From contig CALLME010000245.1 of the NCBI GenBank assembly GCA_938007945.1, forward strand, positions 1-10,107: a stretch of 10,107 nucleotides of DNA, read 5' to 3'. The DNA comes from an uncultured Caulobacterales bacterium. GTDB lineage: Bacteria; Pseudomonadota; Alphaproteobacteria; Caulobacterales; Maricaulaceae. Under the pieces are notes generated by a model. The model saw only the letters and a list, made by a program, of their open reading frames with translations. It was not told the DNA's origin and ran no database searches. The position numbers were made by a program, and so were the translations under genes. Position 1 is the first letter of the stretch; the number at the start of each line of letters is the position of its first letter. Shown piece after piece: positions 4,798 to 10,107 of the stretch.

Positions 4798-7352
4798 CCG
4801 ATAATAACGATAAACCCAAACGCAAACCCCTTACCCTTGGCAAAGGGGCAGGCACAGTGCGTCAAAACTTCTCTGGTGGCCGCTCTAAACAGGTGGTGGT
4901 TGAGACTAAAAAGCGCCGCGTGATTGGCGCGCCAACGGCCAAGCCGATGATTAAGCCCGCGCCTGTCAAAGGCAGCACGCCACCCGCCAAGCCTACGCCT
5001 GGACCAAAGCCAACAGCACCAAAAGTCGAGATTGACGAAGTTGCAGAAGCGGCCAAAGCGCTCGGCTTGTCAAAAGCTGAGTATCTCAAACGCCAAGAAG
5101 CCATTCAGTCCTCTGTCAAGCAACAGAGCGAACGCGAAGAAATGCGCAAAGCCGAAGAGGCTGAACGGCGCCGCCGCATGGAAGAAGAAAAAGAACTTCT
5201 ACGCCAAAAGAAGATTGCTGAAGAAGAAGCTGAGCTTCGCCGTCTCGAAGCTGAGGAGGCTGAACGGCAGGCCGAAGAAAAGCTGAAAGCGCGCAAGCCA
5301 CAGCCTGAACGCGCGATTGATAAAGAACGCGAAGAAAAAGCCGCCAAAGAACAGACCGAGCTGGAAAAAGCTGGTGGACGCATCAAAAAATCACGGGGCG
5401 GCGGACCCACAAAGTCCTCCCGCAATTCTCGTGGTGGCGATAGTCAACGCCGTCGAGGTAAGTTGACAATCGTCTCTGCCCTTGCGGGGAATGAAGAACG
5501 TCAACGGTCGCTTGCTTCTGTAAGGCGCGCGCGTGAGCGTGAAAAAGAGCGTCAGCGCGGCGGACAAACAGAGTCTGGGAAAATCTCGCGCGAGGTGACG
5601 ATTCCAGAAGTCATTACAGTTGGCGAGCTCGCCAACCGTATGGCGGAACGTGCGTCTGATGTCGTAAAGTACCTCATGAAACAAGGCGAAATGCTTAAGA
5701 TTAATGATGTGCTTGATACAGACACAGCGCAGCTGATCGCCGAAGAATTTGGCCACACAGTGAAACGCGTCTCGGAAGCGGACGTTGAATTTGATTTCAT
5801 CAAAGATGATGACGAGGAAGACGAAGCAAATCAAAAGCCGCGTCCGCCTGTCATTGCGGTTATGGGTCACGTTGACCACGGAAAGACCTCTCTACTTGAT
5901 GCACTCCGCACAACGGATGTCGCCTCAGGCGAAGCGGGCGGTATTACGCAACATATCGGTGCCTATCAGCTTAAGTTGAAAACAGGCGCGAAGATCACCG
6001 TGCTTGATACACCAGGTCACGCGGCTTTTGCCGAGATGCGTACACGCGGCGCAGAAGCCGTGGATATTGTTGTGCTTGTCGTCGCCGCCGATGACGGCGT
6101 GAAGCCACAAACAATTGAGTCGATTAAATATGCCCGTGCAGCAGGCACACCCATTATTGTGGCCGTCAATAAGATGGATACATATGATGCGGACGCGCTC
6201 AAAGTTGAGACAGACCTTCTGCAACATGAAGTCATCACCGAATCCATGTCGGGTGAGACGCAGTCTATCCACGTCTCTGCCAAAGAGAAAACGGGGCTTG
6301 ATGATCTCGTCGAGGCGATTTCAAACCAAGCGGAACTAATGGAGCTTAAAGCCAACCCAAGCCGCAATGCCGACGGTGTTGTGATTGAGAGTAAGATTGA
6401 GAAGGGCCGCGGCGCTGTTGCGACTATCTTGATTAAACGTGGTTCGCTTAAACGCGGTGATATTATTGTCGCAGGTCAATATTGGGGCAAGGTGAAAGCC
6501 ATGACCGATGAGCGCGGTGGCAAGATTAAAGTCTCGACCCCCTCTATGGCCGTCGAAGTTATGGGCTTTAACGGCGCACCTACTCCGGGTGAGCCCTTTG
6601 CGGTTGTCGATACAGAGCAAAAAGCGCGCGAAATTACGGAATATCGTGAGCGCGAAATTAAGAAAGCTCAAAACGTGGCGCCAAGCGCAATGGCGTCTAT
6701 GGAAGCCATGATGGCGAAGCTGTCCGATAAAACTGTATCAGAAATGGTCGTCGTTGTGAAAGCTGGTGTGCAAGGCTCTGTCGAAGCGATTAAATCCTCT
6801 GTCGAATCCGCAGGTAATGACGAGGTAAAGTGCCGTGTTATTCATAGCGGTGTAGGTCAGATTTCCGAGTCTGATGTGCAGCTAGCGCTCGCTTCTAATG
6901 CGCCAATCCTCGCATTTAACGTCCGTCCGAACCGTCAAGCCAAAGAGATGGCCGAACGCGAAGGCGTCGAAATCCGCTATTACTCTGTGATTTACGCGCT
7001 GATTGATGATATTAAAGGCGCGCTTTCAGGCATGCTCGCACCAGAACGCCGCGAAACCTTTATCGGTTACGCCGAAATCTTGCAGGTCTTTGATATTTCA
7101 AAGCTTGGCAATATTGCGGGGTGTAAGGTTACAGAAGGTCGCGTGGAACGCGGTTCAGGTGTACGCCTGCTGCGTGAAAATGTCGTTATTCACGAAGGCA
7201 TGCTCAGCACGCTAAAGCGTTTTAAAGATGAAGTTGAGAAGGTCCAAGCGGGCATGGAATGTGGTATGGCGTTTGAAAATTACCACGACCTGCGCAAAGG
7301 CGACCAGATTGAGTGTTTCACCGTTGAAATGATTGAGCGTCAGCTTGACTAA
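4794..7352 (+). CDS. infB: Translation initiation factor IF-2
   Basis: A cytosolic GTPase that places fMet-tRNA on the 30S subunit and promotes subunit joining. It has 852 residues, usual for Proteobacteria. The N-terminus has the family-like lead LTLGKGAGTVRQNFSGGRSKQVVVE, which supports this start. Residues about 80-195 are a long Glu/Lys/Arg-rich region, probably helical or coiled coil, followed by a Gly/Arg/Ser stretch. The IF2_N domain is at about 264-325 (SREVTIPEVITVGELANRM). The G domain has G1 GHVDHGKT (358-365), GGITQHIGAY, G3 DTPGH (405-409), G4 NKMD (459-462) and G5 SAK (495-497). Domains II-IV follow, ending in the tRNA-binding C2 region (GCKVTEGRVERGSGVRLLRENVVIHEG). All GTPase motifs are intact. 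Its own SD is weak; see the leader ORF. Confidence 0.97.
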   Translation: MTDNNDKPKRKPLTLGKGAGTVRQNFSGGRSKQVVVETKKRRVIGAPTAKPMIKPAPVKGSTPPAKPTPGPKPTAPKVEIDEVAEAAKALGLSKAEYLKRQEAIQSSVKQQSEREEMRKAEEAERRRRMEEEKELLRQKKIAEEEAELRRLEAEEAERQAEEKLKARKPQPERAIDKEREEKAAKEQTELEKAGGRIKKSRGGGPTKSSRNSRGGDSQRRRGKLTIVSALAGNEERQRSLASVRRAREREKERQRGGQTESGKISREVTIPEVITVGELANRMAERASDVVKYLMKQGEMLKINDVLDTDTAQLIAEEFGHTVKRVSEADVEFDFIKDDDEEDEANQKPRPPVIAVMGHVDHGKTSLLDALRTTDVASGEAGGITQHIGAYQLKLKTGAKITVLDTPGHAAFAEMRTRGAEAVDIVVLVVAADDGVKPQTIESIKYARAAGTPIIVAVNKMDTYDADALKVETDLLQHEVITESMSGETQSIHVSAKEKTGLDDLVEAISNQAELMELKANPSRNADGVVIESKIEKGRGAVATILIKRGSLKRGDIIVAGQYWGKVKAMTDERGGKIKVSTPSMAVEVMGFNGAPTPGEPFAVVDTEQKAREITEYREREIKKAQNVAPSAMASMEAMMAKLSDKTVSEMVVVVKAGVQGSVEAIKSSVESAGNDEVKCRVIHSGVGQISESDVQLALASNAPILAFNVRPNRQAKEMAEREGVEIRYYSVIYALIDDIKGALSGMLAPERRETFIGYAEILQVFDISKLGNIAGCKVTEGRVERGSGVRLLRENVVIHEGMLSTLKRFKDEVEKVQAGMECGMAFENYHDLRKGDQIECFTVEMIERQLD

Positions 7353-7375
7353 TCGCGACTAAAAACTTGAAAAAG

Positions 7376-7408
7376 CGCGGCCACGATTCCTCGTTTGCCG
7401 CGTTTTTT
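7376..7408 (+). terminator. Intrinsic terminator between infB and rbfA
   Basis: CGCGGC (7376-7381) pairs perfectly with GCCGCG (7397-7402), with an inner helix ACGA (7383-7386)/TCGT (7391-7394), and six Ts follow (7403-7408). The As at 7370-7374 could extend the stem against the Ts, so it might also work on the other strand. It lies inside a usually cotranscribed cluster, so it may act as a partial terminator that lowers rbfA expression relative to infB. Confidence 0.85.
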
Positions 7409-7434
7409 ATGGGAGCACATAAAGGAAGCCTTGA

Positions 7435-7821
7435 ATGTCAAAACATAAAGCCCCGTCACAACGCATGCTCAAAGCGGGTGAACTTATTCGCCGTATGCTG
7501 GCCGAAATTATCGCAAAAGAGCATTTCCGTGATACGGATTTGCAAGGCAAGTCCGTCACGATTTCCGAAGTCCGCGTGAGCCCGGATTTAAAACATGCCA
7601 TTATTTATGCGGCGCCTCTTGGCGGGGGTGACGATGAAAAGCTCATTGCGGCGCTCAACCGCGCGAGCAAATTCTTGCGGGGTCGGCTTGGCAAAGAAAT
7701 GGAAATGAAGTCGACACCTGCGCTCAAATTTGTCGTCGATGAAAGTTTTGAGACCGCGCAAGATATGCAAAAACTTTTGCAAGATCCGCATATCGCGCAA
7801 GATTTGAAAAAAGATAGCTAA
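7435..7821 (+). CDS. rbfA: 30S ribosome-binding factor RbfA
   Basis: A small cytosolic KH-like protein that binds the 30S subunit near the 5' helix of 16S rRNA and helps late maturation, including in the cold. Its 128 residues fit the family. The alphaproteobacterial pattern is clear: PSQRMLKAGELIRRMLAEII (about 7-26), VTISEVRVSPDLKHAIIYAAPLGG (about 41-64), then FLRGRLGKEMEMKSTPALKFVVDESFE (about 80-106) and a short tail with LLQDPHIAQDL. The GTG-free ATG start follows AAGGA (7422-7426) with 8-nt spacing. It lies 82 bp after infB, with the terminator at 7376-7408 in between. In many relatives truB, rpsO and pnp follow; here the next gene is an unrelated membrane enzyme. Confidence 0.95.
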   Translation: MSKHKAPSQRMLKAGELIRRMLAEIIAKEHFRDTDLQGKSVTISEVRVSPDLKHAIIYAAPLGGGDDEKLIAALNRASKFLRGRLGKEMEMKSTPALKFVVDESFETAQDMQKLLQDPHIAQDLKKDS

Positions 7822-7853
7822 GTTAGCCCTATCACGTATATTGTCGTTTAACT

Positions 7854-7868
7854 GACAGTCTTGCTGTC
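7854..7868 (+). other. Short stem-loop after rbfA
   Basis: GACAG (7854-7858) pairs with CTGTC (7864-7868) around a 5-nt loop, directly before the larger inverted repeat at 7869-7910. There is no T-run. TATATT at 7837-7842 is a possible -10 without a good -35. The element may be part of a structured leader of the following gene; alone it could be chance. Confidence 0.25.
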
Positions 7869-7910
7869 GCTCACTTGGTAAGCGTTTCCAAACACCAACC
7901 AAGTGTGAGC
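7869..7910 (+). promoter_or_regulatory. Bulged 11-bp inverted repeat just before the hydroxylase gene
   Basis: GCTCACTTGGT (7869-7879) is complementary to ACCAAGTGTGAGC (7898-7910) except for a 2-nt bulge in the right arm, with an 18-nt loop. The right arm ends 3 nt before the ATG at 7914, so in RNA the stem would cover the ribosome-binding region. In DNA it could be an operator pair. It also contains the alternative in-frame starts TTG 7875 and GTG 7905. The repeat is visible; its role is not known. Confidence 0.5.
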
Positions 7911-7913
7911 CCT

Positions 7914-8741
7914 ATGAAACCCGAAGTCTTAGCCGTCTTATTGATTTTTATCGCCTTTATCGTGGCGGAAATCATCTTCACAAAGTTCTTTCAAAAGAAA
8001 AACCAAGTTAAAGGCGACGGCTGGGTCGAACTGATCGGCTCTGCTATGATTGTGCTCGTGACGCAGCCGCTAATCGTGTTGTTTTTCAGCCCGCTTCTGG
8101 CATCATTTTTGTTTCCAAATGCAGCGGGTATGCTCGAGAGTTGGCCGTTTCTCGCCGTCTTTGCACTCTTCCTGATCTTTGAGGATATGACGCAATATTG
8201 GTGGCACCGCATCACCCACAGTACGCCGTGGTTATATAAACTTCACCGCCCGCATCACAATGCAGAATATATGTCGATCCGTATCGTCTACCGCAATAAC
8301 ATCTTTTATTACTACCTCATGCCGAGCCTCTGGTTTGCTGGCATTCTCATCTACCTTGGGGGAGGATGGGTGTACGCCGTTTATCTCGTCATTAAAATGA
8401 CAGTGATATTCGGCGCACATTGTGACATTGCGTGGGATAAACCGCTCTACAAAATCAAATGGCTTTCGCCCATTATGTGGATTGTGGAGCGCACCATCAG
8501 CACGCCCGCTACACATGCCGCCCATCACGGCAAATATGCCTCTGATGGCATCACAAATTACAAAGGCAATTACGGTAATCTGCTCTTTTTCTGGGACGTG
8601 TTGTTCGGGACGGCTAAAATCACGCGTGAGTATCCAAAAGAATTTGGTGTTGAAAACTTGCCTGAAACCTCTGTCGGAGAACAGCTTCTTTGGCCCCTCA
8701 TTCGTAAGTCGCCAGCGTCAGACATGCGACCTGCGGAATAA
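7914..8741 (+). CDS. Fatty acid hydroxylase / sterol desaturase family membrane protein
   Basis: A predicted inner-membrane di-iron oxygenase of the FA_hydroxylase superfamily that hydroxylates or desaturates a lipid; the substrate cannot be told. From ATG 7914 it has 275 residues. Three histidine clusters supply the metal ligands: HRITH (98-102), HRPHH (111-115) and HAAHH (201-205), the HX3H, HX2HH and HX2HH pattern of the family. Hydrophobic segments lie at about 4-22, 40-65, 74-90 and 130-165, and the His clusters fall on cytoplasmic-type loops. A longer frame from TTG 7875 would add residues encoded by the inverted repeat and is less likely; GTG 7905 is also possible. The SD is poor (GAG at 7907-7909). 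It is not obviously linked to its neighbours and ends 92 bp before the aminotransferase. Confidence 0.85.
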   Translation: MKPEVLAVLLIFIAFIVAEIIFTKFFQKKNQVKGDGWVELIGSAMIVLVTQPLIVLFFSPLLASFLFPNAAGMLESWPFLAVFALFLIFEDMTQYWWHRITHSTPWLYKLHRPHHNAEYMSIRIVYRNNIFYYYLMPSLWFAGILIYLGGGWVYAVYLVIKMTVIFGAHCDIAWDKPLYKIKWLSPIMWIVERTISTPATHAAHHGKYASDGITNYKGNYGNLLFFWDVLFGTAKITREYPKEFGVENLPETSVGEQLLWPLIRKSPASDMRPAE

Positions 8742-8753
8742 ACACACCCGCCC

Positions 8754-8759
8754 TATAAT
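8754..8759 (+). promoter_or_regulatory. Consensus -10 box upstream of the aminotransferase
   Basis: TATAAT is a perfect sigma70 -10 match, 75 bp before the aminotransferase ATG. At -35 spacing there is only CTGCGG (8731-8736), which is poor. A CCTGC/GCAGG stem (8760-8778) and an inverted repeat CAGTCA (8792-8797)/TGACTG (8807-8812) lie between it and the start, so the leader may be structured or hold an operator. The promoter call is tentative. Confidence 0.3.
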
Positions 8760-8833
8760 CCTGCGTTGAACTTGCAGGTCTGCTAGGCTAACAGTCAGCT
8801 TCATATTGACTGCAAACCGACTGCGAGCGACCC

Positions 8834-10027
8834 ATGTTTGATGCCCTGACCGCCAAAGCGCCTGACGCCATTATGCACCTTATGGCGATGTGCAAAGCCG
8901 ATACAAATCCCGATAAGATCGACCTCGGCGTGGGTGTCTATAAAACGGAAGACGGCGCAACCCCCATTATGCGCGCCGTAAAAAAGGCCGAGCAGCTCTG
9001 GTGGCAAGAAGAGCAAAGCAAGACCTATGTTAGCACGGTCGGCAATGCGGATTTCAGACGCACTATGCTTGAGCTTATTTTGGGTAAAGACCTTTTGGAA
9101 AAATATGACCCGCGTCTCGCAAGTTCGCAAGCGGCAGGCGGCAGTGGTGCGCTTCGCCTCGGCGCAGAACTTATTTATTCAGCCAGTCCGGAGGCGAGCG
9201 TCTGGGTCTCGACCCCGACATGGGCGAACCACATCCCGCTTATCAGTTCGGCAGGCCTCAAAATTAAGACCTATCCTTACTACAACCGCGAAACGCTCGG
9301 TGTTGATTTTGACGATATGCTCTCTGCGATAAAAGAGGGCGCAAAGCCTGGCGATATCGTTCTGCTGCACGGTTGCTGCCATAATCCGACTGGCGCAGAT
9401 TTGAGCCACGCGGAATGGGATCAACTTTCAGAATTCCTGACTGAGCACAAACTTGTCCCCTTCGTGGACCTCGCTTATTTCGGGCTGGGCCGCGGCATGG
9501 ACGATGACACTTACGGTTTGCGCAAGCTGGTCCAAACCCAAGACGAGCTTGTCCTCGCGGCGAGTTGCTCAAAGAACTTTGCGCTTTACCGTGAACGTGT
9601 CGGCCTCATCGCGGTGCTGACCAAAGACGTCGACAGCGCCATTAACGCCCAAAGCCAGTTTGGCGCCATCCAACGTAAAATCATCTCCATGCCGCCAGAT
9701 CACGGCGCTGCTTTGGTCGCGCGTATTTTGGATGACCCCCAGCTACGCGAGGAATGGACGGCAGAGCTTGACGAGATGCGTGAGCGTATGCGGTCCTTAC
9801 GCGCGCAACTCTCTGACGCGCTCAATGTCCAAGGCGGCGAAGTGATGTCAGCGGCCGTGAAAAACCAAAACGGTATGTTCTCCACCCTGCCGCTGTCAAA
9901 AGCGCAAGCTGTAGCCTTACGTGAAAAACACTCGATTTACCTCACAGACTCAGGTCGTGTGAACATTGCGGGCACGAATACGACCAATATTCCGCGTTTT
10001 GCCGAGGCGCTCCTCTCCGTTATTTAA
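8834..10027 (+). CDS. Aspartate/aromatic amino acid aminotransferase (class I, PLP)
   Basis: A cytosolic PLP enzyme that moves the amino group between aspartate or aromatic amino acids and 2-oxoglutarate. Its 397 residues fit the AspC/TyrB (Igamma) group. Opening block: IDLGVGVYKTEDGATPIMRAVKKAE. GGSGALR corresponds to the usual GGTGALR phosphate-binding segment. HGCCHNPTG (179-187) carries the PLP-contacting N184; D212 and Y215 lie in PFVDLAYFGLGRG; the Schiff-base lysine is K247 in SCSKNFALYRERVG; and R375 in GRVNIAG is the carboxylate-binding arginine. All key residues are present. In this family AspC and TyrB cannot be separated from sequence alone. The region before ATG 8834 has only a weak SD (GAG-type). 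No terminator is evident in the 80 bp that follow. Confidence 0.93.
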   Translation: MFDALTAKAPDAIMHLMAMCKADTNPDKIDLGVGVYKTEDGATPIMRAVKKAEQLWWQEEQSKTYVSTVGNADFRRTMLELILGKDLLEKYDPRLASSQAAGGSGALRLGAELIYSASPEASVWVSTPTWANHIPLISSAGLKIKTYPYYNRETLGVDFDDMLSAIKEGAKPGDIVLLHGCCHNPTGADLSHAEWDQLSEFLTEHKLVPFVDLAYFGLGRGMDDDTYGLRKLVQTQDELVLAASCSKNFALYRERVGLIAVLTKDVDSAINAQSQFGAIQRKIISMPPDHGAALVARILDDPQLREEWTAELDEMRERMRSLRAQLSDALNVQGGEVMSAAVKNQNGMFSTLPLSKAQAVALREKHSIYLTDSGRVNIAGTNTTNIPRFAEALLSVI

Positions 10028-10107
10028 TGTCGCGCGCGTAAACCGAAAAATAACCTAGACCTGCTACACACTCCCTAAAAATGGGAATGTGGGTTATAAA
10101 ATGACTG
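10028..10107 (+). other. 3' intergenic end of the window
   Basis: These 80 bases hold no gene. A weak imperfect stem joins CACTCCC (about 10068-10074) to GGGAATGTG (10083-10091) around an A-rich loop. TATAAA at 10095-10100 and an ATG at 10101 at the very edge could belong to the next promoter or gene, but cannot be judged. Confidence 0.3.

Noticed and set aside
5105..5425. Ser/Arg-rich minus-strand frame opposite infB
   Set aside because: Its composition simply reflects the Glu/Lys-rich codons of IF-2 on the other strand.
7367..7579. Plus-strand frame running through the infB-rbfA terminator
   Set aside because: It spans a terminator hairpin and overlaps rbfA out of frame; no domain seen.
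7875..7913. TTG start extending the hydroxylase by 13 residues
   Set aside because: It begins inside an inverted-repeat arm, has no SD, and the added residues are not membrane-like; ATG 7914 leads straight into the first hydrophobic segment.
1..10107. CRISPR array, insertion sequence, prophage or defence island
   Set aside because: No regular repeat-spacer pattern, transposase, terminal repeats, integrase or defence domain was seen; the genes are core housekeeping and metabolic genes.

Overview
This window is an alphaproteobacterial chromosome segment built around the rimP-nusA-ylxR-infB-rbfA transcription/translation cluster, with every confident gene on the + strand. Three things point to Alphaproteobacteria. 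The YlxR-type protein is fused to an L7Ae-like domain, the gene order XRE regulator/trmB/rimP/nusA/ylxR/infB/rbfA fits the class, and the TrmB, IF-2 and RbfA sequences match it. The intermediate GC (roughly 50% by eye) and protein style would suit a marine Caulobacterales/Maricaulales-like lineage, but that finer placement is inference.

Layout. 1-140: control region of a small XRE-family regulator, with a perfect 18-bp palindrome. 141-1357: the regulator (141-578), then trmB (647-1357), whose Shine-Dalgarno lies inside a predicted hairpin. 1358-1570: an intrinsic terminator and a partly duplicated copy of it. 1571-4610: rimP, nusA and the ylxR/L7Ae gene, tightly packed or overlapping. 4611-4793: a 183-bp gap with a possible promoter and a 9-codon leader ORF whose stop overlaps the infB start. 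4794-7352: infB. 7353-7434: intrinsic terminator. 7435-7821: rbfA. 7822-8741: a membrane fatty acid hydroxylase/sterol desaturase-type gene behind a long inverted repeat. 8834-10027: a class I aspartate/aromatic aminotransferase. 10028-10107: a short 3' intergenic end.

Function. RimP and RbfA are 30S maturation factors. NusA controls pausing, termination and antitermination. The YlxR/L7Ae protein is a predicted RNA-binding partner. IF-2 delivers initiator tRNA. TrmB makes m7G46 in tRNA. Together these form a gene-expression module. The last two genes are metabolic and probably unrelated to it; they sit where truB/rpsO/pnp are often found in relatives.

I see no mobile element, CRISPR array, tRNA, rRNA or defence system, and no clear new multi-gene system. 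The points worth a second look are regulatory: the trmB RBS hairpin, the infB leader ORF, the palindrome before the XRE gene, the structured leader of the hydroxylase gene, and the two synteny differences (no metK before trmB, no truB after rbfA).
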